DNA of 48,372 nucleotides. It comes from Trebonia kvetii. Lineage in GTDB: Bacteria; Actinomycetota; Actinomycetes; Streptosporangiales; Streptosporangiaceae. The translations under genes and the position numbers were made by a program. Shown in pieces: positions 31,387 through 38,982 of this stretch. Location: positions 1-48,372 of the forward strand of contig NZ_RPFW01000014.1 of the NCBI RefSeq assembly GCF_007827045.1. The letters are read 5' to 3'. Below the pieces are notes generated by a model, which saw only the letters and a program-made list of their open reading frames with translations, did not search any database and had not been told where the DNA came from. Position 1 is the first letter of the stretch, and each line of letters begins with the position of its first letter.

Positions 31387-32249
31387 GCGCGGGCCCCAAG
31401 CAGTCCGGTCGGGCGCACGCCCATCATCAGGAGCAGCGCCAGGAATGAGATCACGTACTTGTAGTCGGGTGTGAGGTAGGCCGCGCTGATCTCGGTGGCC
31501 AGGCCGATGACCACCGCGCCCAGCATGGCGCCGTAGGCCTGGCCTGGTCCGCCGAGGAACACAGCCGCGAGGATCAGGATGAGGAACAGGTCGGTGGCGG
31601 TGGCGCCGAAGCTGCCCGCGTCCATCGCGAAGACCACCCCGGCCAGCCCGCACAGCGCCCCGGTGACGGCCCAGGTGACGGTGATCACCCGGGCCGTCCT
31701 GATCCCGCAGTTGCGGGCCAGCGTCTTGTTGGCCGCCGTCGCCCGCATCGCCTTGCCGAGCCGGGTGTAGCGCAGCAGCACGTGCGTCCCGGCCATGACA
31801 AGCACGCTCAGCCCGATGACGGCCAGCTGCACCGTGGAGAGCACCAGCCCGCCTGCGCTCACGGTCGGCCCACCGCTCATCCTGTAGGAGACGCCGGTCC
31901 CGCCGGCGAAGGCCTGCACGCCGAACTCGATGATCAAGCCCATGCCGAGCGAGACGATCACCATCGTGATCGGCGACGTGCCGCGGCGCTGGAACGGCGC
32001 GTACACGCCGGCGTTGAGCAGCACCGACCCGGCCGAGCAGGCCGCTACCGCGACAACCAGCCCGATCCAGACGGACAGGCCCAGCTGGTTGATCACGTAG
32101 GCGATGAACGCGCCGGCGATCATGACGGCCCCGTAGGCCAGGTTCAGCACGTCTGTGACGCCGAACTGCAGGGTGAACCCGACCGCGGCGATCGCCAGGA
32201 CGGACGCGGTCACCAGCCCGAAGCCGAGCGAGGCCAGGAAGATAGTCAT
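31383..32249 (-). CDS. livH: ABC importer permease, LivH-type
   Basis: A 288-aa membrane protein of the HAAT permease family with about eight helices. The N-terminal block AAVGFTLQFGVTDVLNLAYG is the LivH hallmark, and the coupling region reads RYTRLGKAMRATAANKTLAR. Its ATG overlaps the stop of the binding-protein gene (ATGA) and its stop overlaps the start of the LivM-LivG gene, so all four importer genes are translationally coupled. It forms the transmembrane channel with the fused LivM domain. Confidence 0.95.
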   Translation of the reverse strand: MTIFLASLGFGLVTASVLAIAAVGFTLQFGVTDVLNLAYGAVMIAGAFIAYVINQLGLSVWIGLVVAVAACSAGSVLLNAGVYAPFQRRGTSPITMVIVSLGMGLIIEFGVQAFAGGTGVSYRMSGGPTVSAGGLVLSTVQLAVIGLSVLVMAGTHVLLRYTRLGKAMRATAANKTLARNCGIRTARVITVTWAVTGALCGLAGVVFAMDAGSFGATATDLFLILILAAVFLGGPGQAYGAMLGAVVIGLATEISAAYLTPDYKYVISFLALLLMMGVRPTGLLGARA

Positions 32250-33679
32250 CCGGACAGCGCTCGCAGCTGCGCGTTCGTCAAGTTGCCGACGACGTTCACC
32301 TGGCCGTTCGGGCTGAAGGTGTCCACCTGGAAGAGGCCGGTCGAGTCGTGGAAGCTGTCGAAGCTCGTCGGCCCGCCGGGACCCTCATACTTGATCGCGT
32401 GGCCCGCCTTCAGGCTGGCGGTGCAGTCGGCGAACGCGTAGCACACCGTCGCGCCGGGAACGCCGTCCCCGATCTTGATGATGTCCGGCCCGTACACGCT
32501 CGGGCTGGTGCTGCCGGACATGACCATCGCGAGGGCGGCCAGGTTGATCCCGTCGTAGAGGTGAACCCCGCCCGGCGCGCTCAGGAAGGCGGTGATGTTG
32601 CCCTTGGCGCCGGGGATCTGGTTCTGCTCGGTGAGCAGTATCCGGGAGAACGCCTGGTACGCCGGGCCGCTGGACTCCACGACCAGGTTGTCCGCGTGGA
32701 AGTTGGCCGCGAACGTGGACGCCCCCACTGCCGCGGCGGACGACTTGAAGAACGCGGGCGAGATGGCGGCGGACGTGCCGATGACCGGGATCATCTTGCC
32801 GCCGTTGAACTGCGAGATCTCCGAGAACAGGGTCGGATCGGCCGTCCCGAACGCCTCGGTCATGATCGCGTCCGGATGGGACTGGATGATCGCCTCGGCC
32901 TCGGTGCGGAACGTGTTCGCCTTGAGGTCCAGCGTCTGGACGGTGGTCAGGACGATCCCGGCCTTCTTCAGCGCCGTGATCGCGGGCTGGACGAAGGTCT
33001 GCGAGCCGATGTCATTGCCGAACGCTAGGGCGATCCGCTTGTAGTTCAGTTTCTGCGCGATCGCCACCATCGCGTAGGACTCCTCCAGGTCCGGGGGGAC
33101 CAGGCGGTAGAAGTACGGGAAGGGGACTTTGTCGAACTCGGACTGGCCGGTCATGCAGAACATGGCCATCTTGCGGCCGTTGATGATCGGCACGACTGAC
33201 GCGGCCTCGTCCGAGGTGCAGCCGATGACCAGCGCCAGGTTGGGGGTCGTGGCGAACATCTGGTTTACCGCGGGCACCGCGTCGGCGGGGTCGCCGCGGG
33301 TGTCGGCGCTCTTGCAGGTGAGCTTATGCCCGAGGACGCCGCCCGCACTGTTGATGGCCAGGGTCGCGCCGTCGCAGACGCCGAAAAAGAACGGGCCGAG
33401 CACGGCGTCGGGACCGCTGAATGGGGCCACGTCGGCGATGGTGAGCGCTGATCCCGGGGCCGCGCTGCCGGAACTGCTAGCACTTGGGCTCGTGCTGCCC
33501 GAGCTGCTGCATCCTGCCAGTGCGGCCACAACGGCGATGACGACGAGGAGAACCCAGGCGTGCCGACGGCGCCCAGCCCGCCTGAACCCGCTCCCGGCAT
33601 CCGCCGCGGGTCTGTTCCCGGTTCTACTCCCGCCCGCGGCGCCTGCCACGGGTCCGGTCACGAGGGTCGTGAACTTCAT
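32246..33679 (-). CDS. Substrate-binding lipoprotein of the HAAT importer (LivK-like)
   Basis: A 477-aa periplasmic-binding-protein-type receptor. After a long basic n-region, the hydrophobic core VLLVVIAVVAALAGC ends in a lipobox with C57 as the lipidation site, then a Ser-rich linker. The type I receptor domain begins at LTIADVAPFSGPDAVLGPFF and holds VIGCTSDEAASVVPI and YKRIALAFGNDIG. Chosen start: the ATG at 33679 with a GGAGAGA site; the frame stays open far upstream without a plausible protein. Its catabolic neighbours (amidohydrolase, FAH hydrolase, dioxygenase-like) suggest an aromatic or ring-cleavage substrate rather than an amino acid; this is inference. Confidence 0.9.
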   Translation of the reverse strand: MKFTTLVTGPVAGAAGGSRTGNRPAADAGSGFRRAGRRRHAWVLLVVIAVVAALAGCSSSGSTSPSASSSGSAAPGSALTIADVAPFSGPDAVLGPFFFGVCDGATLAINSAGGVLGHKLTCKSADTRGDPADAVPAVNQMFATTPNLALVIGCTSDEAASVVPIINGRKMAMFCMTGQSEFDKVPFPYFYRLVPPDLEESYAMVAIAQKLNYKRIALAFGNDIGSQTFVQPAITALKKAGIVLTTVQTLDLKANTFRTEAEAIIQSHPDAIMTEAFGTADPTLFSEISQFNGGKMIPVIGTSAAISPAFFKSSAAAVGASTFAANFHADNLVVESSGPAYQAFSRILLTEQNQIPGAKGNITAFLSAPGGVHLYDGINLAALAMVMSGSTSPSVYGPDIIKIGDGVPGATVCYAFADCTASLKAGHAIKYEGPGGPTSFDSFHDSTGLFQVDTFSPNGQVNVVGNLTNAQLRALSG

Positions 33680-33696
33680 TGTCTCTCCGCGCTTCG

Positions 33697-33756
33697 TTGT
33701 GGGGTTGGTTGCGGTGCGTTGTGGAGTTAGCTGCGATGGTGGGGTTGGCTGCAGAG
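33697..33756. repeat. Degenerate 21-22-bp repeats in the importer leader
   Basis: Three imperfect copies begin at 33697 (TTGTGGGGTTGGTTGCGGTG), 33719 (TTGTGGAGTTAGCTGCGATG) and about 33738 (GGTGGGGTTGGCTGCAGAG). They lie in the region transcribed ahead of the binding-protein gene, 18 bp upstream of its start codon on the minus strand. No function is evident. Confidence 0.4.
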
Positions 33757-33870
33757 CCGGCCCGGCTGGGAGCCCGCTCTTCGGTGCGCCGGCTGGACGC
33801 CATCTCCAGCCGGCGTGGTCGCCCTCCTCGGCGACAACCCGGGTTGCGATCGCGGCGGTGAGGGTACGGC

Positions 33871-34068
33871 TCATGCGTCCTTCTCTCCGGCGAAGATGGC
33901 GGTGACGGTGCCCAGGACGGCGAACGTGGCCGTGACGGTCTGGCCCGCAGTCACGGGGATGGCGGCGGTCACCGATCCGGGCAGGATGACGTCTCCGGCG
34001 CGAAGGACAACGCCGCGCTGCGCGACGGTGTTCGCCAGCCACACCAGAGCGCTGAGCGGGTGGCCGTC
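33871..34068 (-). pseudogene. 3' remnant of 2-keto-4-pentenoate hydratase (MhpD family)
   Basis: The minus-strand frame after a TAG at 34069-34071 reads DGHPLSALVWLANTVAQRG, then LRAGDVILPGSVTAAIPV and a strand block ending IFAGEKDA before a TGA at 33871. G-HPL-x-A-x-x-WLAN...G-x-x-L-x-x-GD-x-x-x-x-G matches the C-terminal quarter of hydratase/decarboxylase enzymes of meta-cleavage pathways. The other 75% is missing. It lies between the regulatory site at 34179 and the binding-protein gene, so the operon once began with this enzyme. Confidence 0.7.
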
Positions 34069-34161
34069 CTAGTGGCCGCGGGCTACTCGATCGCCGTGAG
34101 GGCGGCGGTCGCTTTGACGTGCATGTGTTTTTCAGATGAGTGTGTAAAGGATCATCCGGAC

Positions 34162-34191
34162 TGTCAAGGATTATTCGGTCTAAAATCGATT
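34162..34191. promoter_or_regulatory. GntR-type operator candidate and -35 hexamer upstream of the importer operon
   Basis: TCTAAAATCGATT at 34179-34191 is identical to the 13 bp at 36039-36051. Read on the minus strand it is followed after 11 bp by TTGACA (34167-34162), a good -35 hexamer for the importer operon. It also lies 110 bp upstream of the divergent GntR gene. An autoregulated divergent promoter is the simplest reading. Confidence 0.6.
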
Positions 34192-34300
34192 TCAACAGTG
34201 ATGCTCGTCGCTGTATATCATGATCGCCAGCCCTCCCGTCCAGGCGAGTGCCGAGCTGGACTAGGGTCTGGGCAAGGGGCTTTCTAGCCGAGGAGATCTG

Positions 34301-35035
34301 ATGCGTGAGCCCGTTGCACCCGCCCGCACCCTGAGCGGGGCCGTTTACGCCGAGATCCGCTCGGACATCCTGGCCGGGCGGTACACCCCGGGCTCAAAGC
34401 TGAGCCCCCGGGTGATCGCAACGCAGTCGAAGGTGAGCCTGTCTGTCGTCCGGGAGGCGCTCACCCGGCTCACCGAACAGGGCCTCGTCATCTCTGAGCC
34501 GCAGCTCGGGTTCTCCGTGGTCGGCCTGGACATCGACGACGTGCGCGACCTCTCACGGGTCAGGATCCTCATCGAGGGCGCGGCGCTGAAAGACGCGGTC
34601 CTCAATGCGGACGTCGAGTACGAAGCTGGCATCGTGGCAAGCCACCACCGGATGGTCAGGAATGCCCCCGCGGTGGACGACGGGACCGAGAGAGTCACCG
34701 ATGAATGGGCCCGTGCTCACGCCGAGTTCCACCGCGCGCTGATCAGCGCGTGCCCCAGCCCGCGGCTGCGTGATCTCGCCGACAGCATGCGGGAGACCGC
34801 CGAGCTGTACCGGCGCTGGTCGGGCTCGTTCCCCACGCAGCAGGCACCGCGCGACGTGTCGGCCGAGCACCGCGGGCTGATGGACGCCGCTTTGGACCGG
34901 GACGCCGAGCTCGCCGCCCGGCTGCTCACCGTCCATATGAACAACACCGCCGCCCTCCTTGAGCGCTACGTCGCGGCCGACCGGACCCAGCCGGACATCG
35001 GCCTGGTGACCGACGCGGACGGCGCGGCCAGCTAA
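34301..35035 (+). CDS. GntR-family regulator, FadR/FCD subfamily
   Basis: A 244-aa regulator. The winged helix (residues 10-75) opens LSGAVYAEIRSDILAGRYTP and holds the recognition stretch TQSKVSLSVVREALTRLTEQ. The FCD effector domain (about 80-225) has the metal-type pattern with FHRALISACPSPRL, and AEHRGLMDAALDRDAELAA near the end; these usually bind a carboxylic acid through a bound metal ion. A GAGGAGAT ribosome site precedes the ATG at 34301. It is divergent from the importer operon and probably represses it and the neighbouring hydrolases via the shared TCTAAAATCGATT sites. Confidence 0.95.
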   Translation: MREPVAPARTLSGAVYAEIRSDILAGRYTPGSKLSPRVIATQSKVSLSVVREALTRLTEQGLVISEPQLGFSVVGLDIDDVRDLSRVRILIEGAALKDAVLNADVEYEAGIVASHHRMVRNAPAVDDGTERVTDEWARAHAEFHRALISACPSPRLRDLADSMRETAELYRRWSGSFPTQQAPRDVSAEHRGLMDAALDRDAELAARLLTVHMNNTAALLERYVAADRTQPDIGLVTDADGAAS

Positions 35036-35043
35036 GCATCGAG

Positions 35044-36018
35044 CTAGACCACGACCTCGCGAGCGAGCCGCGGCAGCAGCCGGCGCGCGTTGCCGTGCAG
35101 CGTCGCTGCCTTCGCCTCGTCGTCTAGGACGTCCGTGGCGGCGATGACCTCGGCCAGTTGGCGCACCTGGGGCGCCGGAGTGAATGGGTAGTCGCTCCCG
35201 TAGACCAGCTGACTGGGGCTAGCCAGCCCGAGCAGCGCCGGCAGCGCGCGCGGCAGTGGCGTGCCGGCCAGGTCGTAGTGCAGCCTGCCGAGGGCGGCGA
35301 TGAGATCCACCGCAGGCGCGGGCGGGCTGATCCATGAGTAGATCCGGTCCACGCGGTCCGCGAGCGCCGGCAGCGCCGCGCCGGTGTGCGGCACCACCCA
35401 GCGGATCGCGGGATAGCGGTCGAGCACGCCGGACAGCGCGAGGTTGATGACCGCCCGCGTGGTATCGAACAGGAACTCCACGACCGGGCGCGGCCGCCCG
35501 AAGGAAACAGCCTCCCACCCGCAGGGCGACACCGGGTGGATCGTGACCAGCGCGCTCCTGGCGTCCAGGGCCGCCATGAGCGGGTCGAGGCGCTCATCGC
35601 CGAGATACACACCGCGGTAGTGCGTGTGCAGGCCGACGCCGTCCGCGTTCAGTTGCCCGAACGCGTAGTCGATCTCAGCCAGCGCCGCGTCCACGTCGGG
35701 CAGCGGCAGGCTCGCAAGCAGGCCGAACCGGTCCGGGTAGGCGGCGACGGCCGACGCCCCGTCCTCGTTCACGGCCCGCGCGAGGGCTGCCCGCTCCGCT
35801 GGTGACCCGAGGAAGGCGACGCCGGGCGATGAGATGGACAGCGCCGCGGCGGCGATGCCGACATCGTCCATCATCGAGACCGCCGCCGCGGCGCTCCACT
35901 CGGGCAGCGCGGGCATGCCGTCGGGATGGGACTGGCCGTGGGCGAGGGCGCTGGCCCGGTAACGCTCAGGCAGGAAGTGGGCGTGCAGATCGATGGCACG
36001 GGGCGTCAGCTGGACCAT
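35044..36018 (-). CDS. Amidohydrolase (ACMSD-like decarboxylase/hydrolase superfamily)
   Basis: A 324-aa Amidohydro_2 protein. The metal motif HxH is H12-A-H14 in RAIDLHAHFLPERY. Further signatures are GVGLHTHYRGVYLGDERL, the metal His in ALVTIHPVS and RWVVPHTGAALPAL, and the final Asp in LVYGSDYPFTPAP. This family includes ACMSD, 5-carboxyvanillate decarboxylase and related C-C-cleaving enzymes of aromatic catabolism, so a decarboxylase or C-C hydrolase role fits the neighbourhood. The start codon at 36018 is 20 bp from the operator candidate at 36039. It ends 8 bp from the convergent GntR gene. Confidence 0.9.
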   Translation of the reverse strand: MVQLTPRAIDLHAHFLPERYRASALAHGQSHPDGMPALPEWSAAAAVSMMDDVGIAAAALSISSPGVAFLGSPAERAALARAVNEDGASAVAAYPDRFGLLASLPLPDVDAALAEIDYAFGQLNADGVGLHTHYRGVYLGDERLDPLMAALDARSALVTIHPVSPCGWEAVSFGRPRPVVEFLFDTTRAVINLALSGVLDRYPAIRWVVPHTGAALPALADRVDRIYSWISPPAPAVDLIAALGRLHYDLAGTPLPRALPALLGLASPSQLVYGSDYPFTPAPQVRQLAEVIAATDVLDDEAKAATLHGNARRLLPRLAREVVV

Positions 36019-36038
36019 TGGACGAGAATAACACTGGC

Positions 36039-36073
36039 TCTAAAATCGATTATGCGTTGACAATCGACTTTTG
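36039..36073. promoter_or_regulatory. Second copy of the TCTAAAATCGATT site, with an inverted half-site
   Basis: TCTAAAATCGATT at 36039-36051 is followed by AATCGACTTTT (36063-36073), an inverted copy of AAAATCGATT with two changes. Between them lies TTGACA (36057-36062), a -35 candidate for the plus-strand hydrolase gene at 36148. The same 13 bp stands in front of the importer operon. It sits in the 129-bp divergent region of the amidohydrolase and FAH hydrolase genes. Confidence 0.6.
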
Positions 36074-36147
36074 CTCCGAGCAGCATGGGGAGCACCCTCG
36101 CGGACCCACCCGTCGAGGTGTGACGCACCCCGGCGGATGGAGTTCAC

Positions 36148-37011
36148 GTGCGCATCGTCAATGTCAGTGGGCGGCTGGTCCTGGTGGACGCTTCTGGCAC
36201 CGGCCTCGACGTCGAGAAGGCAAGCGACGGCCGCTTCCCCAGCGACCCGCAGGCGATCTTCGCCCAGTGGGACGAGTTCAGGGACTGGGCGGCCGGCGCG
36301 GCCGGGCGGGCGGACTTCGCAGTCGACCCGGCCGAGCTCGGCGCCCCGACGCCCGCCCCGCGCCAGGTCTTCGCCATCGGGCTGAACTACGACGATCACA
36401 TCAGCGAATCAAAAATGGGACGCCCCGACTCGCCGACGGTATTCACCAAGTTCCCCACCTCCATCACCGGGCCGAACTCCCCGGTCGAGCTGCCAAGCGG
36501 CAACGTCGACTGGGAGGTCGAGCTCGTCGTCGCGATCGGCCGCCTCGGGCGCAACGTCGGTGAGGCGGACGCCTGGGATCACGTCGCCGGGCTCACGGTC
36601 GGGCAGGACCTGTCCGAGCGGGTCGTCCAGCTGGCCGGCCCGGTCCCCCAGTTCTCGCTCGGAAAGTCCTACCCAGGGTTCGCGCCGCTCGGTCCCGCGC
36701 TGGTCACCGTCGACGAATTCGACCATCCGGACGACCTCGAGCTCGGCTGCCGGCTCGGCGACGAGGTCCTCCAGCTCGGCCGGACCCGCGACCTGATCTT
36801 CAGCGTCCCCGAGCTGATCGCCCGGCTGTCTGCAGTCTGCCCCTTGCTGCCCGGTGACATCATCTTCACCGGCACGCCGTCGGGCGTCGGCAACGCCCGC
36901 AACCCGAAGCGGTTCCTGCCGCCGGGCGGCGTCCTCATCAGCCACATCGAGGGCATCGGCGAGCTGCGCAACGAGATGGTCGCGGGCCCCGGCTACGAGG
37001 GCCAGCTCTGA
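36148..37011 (+). CDS. Fumarylacetoacetate hydrolase family protein
   Basis: A 287-aa FAH-fold enzyme. The catalytic and metal-site segments are visible: FAIGLNYDDHISES, VDWEVELVVAIGRLGRNV (metal-binding Glu residues), GLTVGQDLSERVVQ, SLGKSYPGFAPLGPALV and LLPGDIIFTGTPSGVGNAR. The family hydrolyses or decarboxylates acyl pyruvates and oxo acids made by ring cleavage. GTG at 36148 is the start. The VOC protein starts 1 bp after its stop, so these two genes are cotranscribed. With the amidohydrolase and importer it would form a small catabolic unit. Confidence 0.93.
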   Translation: MRIVNVSGRLVLVDASGTGLDVEKASDGRFPSDPQAIFAQWDEFRDWAAGAAGRADFAVDPAELGAPTPAPRQVFAIGLNYDDHISESKMGRPDSPTVFTKFPTSITGPNSPVELPSGNVDWEVELVVAIGRLGRNVGEADAWDHVAGLTVGQDLSERVVQLAGPVPQFSLGKSYPGFAPLGPALVTVDEFDHPDDLELGCRLGDEVLQLGRTRDLIFSVPELIARLSAVCPLLPGDIIFTGTPSGVGNARNPKRFLPPGGVLISHIEGIGELRNEMVAGPGYEGQL

Positions 37012-37012
37012 C

Positions 37013-37732
37013 ATGTCCCTGCACCGGCTCACCACCATCACCATCGGGGTCCCCAACGTCGCCGACACCGCGCAGTACTACGCGGAGTTCGGCCTCGCCC
37101 CCGAGCCCACACACGTGCCCGCCGCCGAGGCCGCGCACGACGGCGATCAGGCGGTTAGCTTCAGCACCGGCGACGGCGGCGTCCAACTGCGGCTGCAATC
37201 CGCCGCCCGGCGCCGCCTGGTCGAACTGCGCGTCGGCGCCGACGAGCCGGATGACCTAGCCCGCGTCGCAGCCTCCCTCGCGCGGCTCGGCATCGCCGCC
37301 GAACAAACCGGCACGGAGATCCGCACCTACGATCCCGGCACCGAGGTCTGCGTCGTGGTGGAGATCGCCGGCCGGATCGTGCAGGCCGATACCCCGGCGC
37401 CGCCCTACAACACGCCGGGGCACATCAGCCGCCCCGACACCCGCGCCCCCGGCGTGCTCCGCGAGACGCCGGTGCGGCCGCGCAAGCTCGGGCACGTGGT
37501 GCTCGGGTCAACCGACCAGGCCGGCTCGCAGCGGCTGTTCACCGAGGGACTCGGCTTCAAGATCAGCGATACCGTGCCGGGGCTGGCCGCGTTCATGCGC
37601 TGCTCCACCGATCATCACAACGTCCTACCGCAAGACACCGAATGGGGCCAGCACGAGGGCGTGCTCGTCGATCCTGACGGGAACGTGATCAGGTTCGGTT
37701 CGCCGATGAACGCGGACCCGGGGCAGCGCTAG
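37013..37732 (+). CDS. VOC-family (extradiol-dioxygenase-like) protein with a chimeric C-terminus
   Basis: A 239-aa protein. Residues 1-125 form one VOC module (RLTTITIGVPNVADTAQYYA, then a sheet with VELRVGADEPDDLARVA). The second module begins at LGHVVLGSTDQAGSQRLF with the first ligand His, then TEGLGFKISDTVPGLAAFM and CSTDHHNV, as in type I extradiol dioxygenases. At about residue 204 the sequence jumps to TEWGQHEGVLVDPDGNVIRF, which looks like the end of a different single-module glyoxalase-type protein. The usual second half with HHTSWQV and the final Glu ligand is missing. Catalytic activity is therefore doubtful. Confidence 0.8.
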   Translation: MSLHRLTTITIGVPNVADTAQYYAEFGLAPEPTHVPAAEAAHDGDQAVSFSTGDGGVQLRLQSAARRRLVELRVGADEPDDLARVAASLARLGIAAEQTGTEIRTYDPGTEVCVVVEIAGRIVQADTPAPPYNTPGHISRPDTRAPGVLRETPVRPRKLGHVVLGSTDQAGSQRLFTEGLGFKISDTVPGLAAFMRCSTDHHNVLPQDTEWGQHEGVLVDPDGNVIRFGSPMNADPGQR

Positions 37733-37771
37733 CTCGTCATTGACTACTCGCTTCTACTCCTGCTAACTTTT

Positions 37772-37787
37772 CTTTGCATATGCTAAG
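37772..37787. promoter_or_regulatory. Near-palindrome overlapping the ribosome site of the membrane protein/ArsR pair
   Basis: CTTTGCATATGCTAAG is a 16-bp near-palindrome (one mismatched pair) around GCATATGC, followed within 6 bp by AAGGAG for the ATG at 37803. TGCTAA also stands at 37761 and 37781. Its place in an AT-rich patch is suitable for autorepression by the ArsR-like protein encoded two genes on. Confidence 0.45.
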
Positions 37788-37802
37788 AAGGAGCGTGGAG
37801 CA

Positions 37803-38081
37803 ATGCTGGGAACGTCCGGGCTCGTGTTGTTCGTGCTGTTCGTGGCCGGCGTGGCCGCGATCCTCATCGTCGTCGCGCTGGCCCTCCGGGTGGTCATCAC
37901 GAGGGGCAGAACGCCGCAGGTAAGTTCCGCCCAGTTCCACGCCCTCACCGAGGAGCACCGGCGGATGAGCGACAGGGCCATCACCGCCAGCGAGCATGTG
38001 GACCTGGGGCTCGCCGATCTGAGCGCCCGGGTCGACGAGCTGCGCAGCCAGGTGCAGCGGATCCTGACGGACGTCGAGTAG
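37803..38081 (+). CDS. Small single-helix membrane protein with coiled coil
   Basis: A 92-aa protein: one strong membrane helix (LVLFVLFVAGVAAILIVVAL) and a C-terminal amphipathic coiled coil (TEEHRRMSDRAITASEHVD to VDELRSQVQRILTDVE), facing the cytoplasm by the positive-inside rule (RVVITRGR after the helix). No family is recognised. The AAGGAG site supports the ATG. The winged-helix regulator follows 23 bp downstream, so the two are probably an operon, a layout often seen for membrane-sensor/ArsR pairs. Confidence 0.75.
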   Translation: MLGTSGLVLFVLFVAGVAAILIVVALALRVVITRGRTPQVSSAQFHALTEEHRRMSDRAITASEHVDLGLADLSARVDELRSQVQRILTDVE

Positions 38082-38104
38082 GCACCGGCTTGCCGAAAGA
38101 CGCG

Positions 38105-38479
38105 ATGAGCACGGTGAGCATGACCGGCGACGAGTTGCTTCGGGTGCTGGGCACACTGGCGAACCCGCACCGGCTGCGGGTGGTCGCGGCGCTGACGGAA
38201 GAACGCAACTACGTGAGCCAACTGGCACGTGAACTAGGCATCAGCCGCGCACTGCTCCAGGTGCACCTGCGAAAGCTGGAGGCGGCCGGCCTGGTGTCTG
38301 CGGACATCGAAGTCTCTGCCGACGGGAAAGCGATGAAGTTCTACGAGGTAATGCCATTCGCCATCGTGTTGACCCCAGAAGTGATCGAGACCGCAACGCG
38401 CACGCTCACCCACGCTGAGGACGCGCAATCACCCGCGTTATTTTCCTCATCCCGCCCGAAGGGGCGTCCGGGTCAGTGA
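38105..38479 (+). CDS. ArsR-type winged-helix regulator
   Basis: A 124-aa protein with a winged helix: LLRVLGTLANPHRLRVVAAL, then YVSQLARELGISRALLQVHL and RKLEAAGLVSADIEVSADG. The wing has GKAMKFYEVMPFAIVL. No metal-binding Cys of classical ArsR sensors is visible, so it likely senses something else or only DNA state. The start at ATG 38105 is preferred; TTG at 38090 and ATG at 38117 are alternatives. The C-terminal tail (SSSRPKGRPGQ) overlaps the convergent small gene by 74 bp, and may be extended by loss of an earlier stop. Confidence 0.82.
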   Translation: MSTVSMTGDELLRVLGTLANPHRLRVVAALTEERNYVSQLARELGISRALLQVHLRKLEAAGLVSADIEVSADGKAMKFYEVMPFAIVLTPEVIETATRTLTHAEDAQSPALFSSSRPKGRPGQ

Positions 38480-38711
38480 AATTGGGGGCGGCAGGGCCTA
38501 GGTCGACGTCGCTCAGGTCGTCGCCGCCGATGAGCTCGAACTCGCCCTCGTCGGGTTCGCCGGGACCTACGGGATCATCGTCAGCCGGCTGACTGACGGG
38601 CCGGTGCGGCCGCACGCCCTCCTTGCGCTCCGGCTGGCGGGCCGGCATGTCGTCGACCTCTTCGTCCGCGGACTTCGCACGCGGGTCGTGCCTTGCTGAG
38701 TGCTGGTTCAT
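38406..38711 (-). CDS. Small hydrophilic protein of unknown function
   Basis: A 101-aa, highly charged and Pro/Asp-rich protein without hydrophobic helices (ARQPERKEGVRPHRP, DDPVGPGEPDEGEFELIGGD). The GGAGGG site 8 bp before the ATG is strong support for translation. The central GEFELIGGDDLSDVDLG looks like a short acidic interaction motif. The last part overlaps the ArsR gene on the other strand, so its true end is uncertain. No family recognised. Confidence 0.5.
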   Translation of the reverse strand: MNQHSARHDPRAKSADEEVDDMPARQPERKEGVRPHRPVSQPADDDPVGPGEPDEGEFELIGGDDLSDVDLGPAAPNFTDPDAPSGGMRKITRVIARPQRG

Positions 38712-38982
38712 GACGTCCCTCCGCTGCCGAACATGGGCAGGACCTACAGGGTTACCGCCCGTTCCGACGACGCGTTAACGATGGGAATGTAGCGTGGCGC
38801 GCCACCAGCCAGCCGCGGCCGACTTCACCCGCCGCATCAGCCTCACCAGTCCCGGTGTAAGAGAGTGGGCGTAGTTCCAACCACATAGGGCACTCCGCGT
38901 TCTCTGGGCTCTACGCGCAGTTCCGGCCGCACGGCTGGCGGCTGAGCGGCTACGGGTAATTGTCTATGAGATACTCAACCTT

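Noticed and set aside
33680..34195. Upstream in-frame extension of the binding-protein gene, or a small gene starting at the ATG at 33874
   Set aside because: The translated sequence is Arg/Pro/Thr-rich without a signal peptide, and the lipoprotein has a good ribosome site and lipobox from the ATG at 33679. The ATG at 33874 overlaps the hydratase relic stop but encodes nothing recognisable.
38712..38982. Possible coding remnant before the kinase gene, ending LYAQFRPHGWRLSGYG
   Set aside because: Only a short stretch looks protein-like and no family is recognised. Apart from a 12-bp palindrome GTGGCGCGCCAC (38794-38805) I see nothing reliable in this gap.
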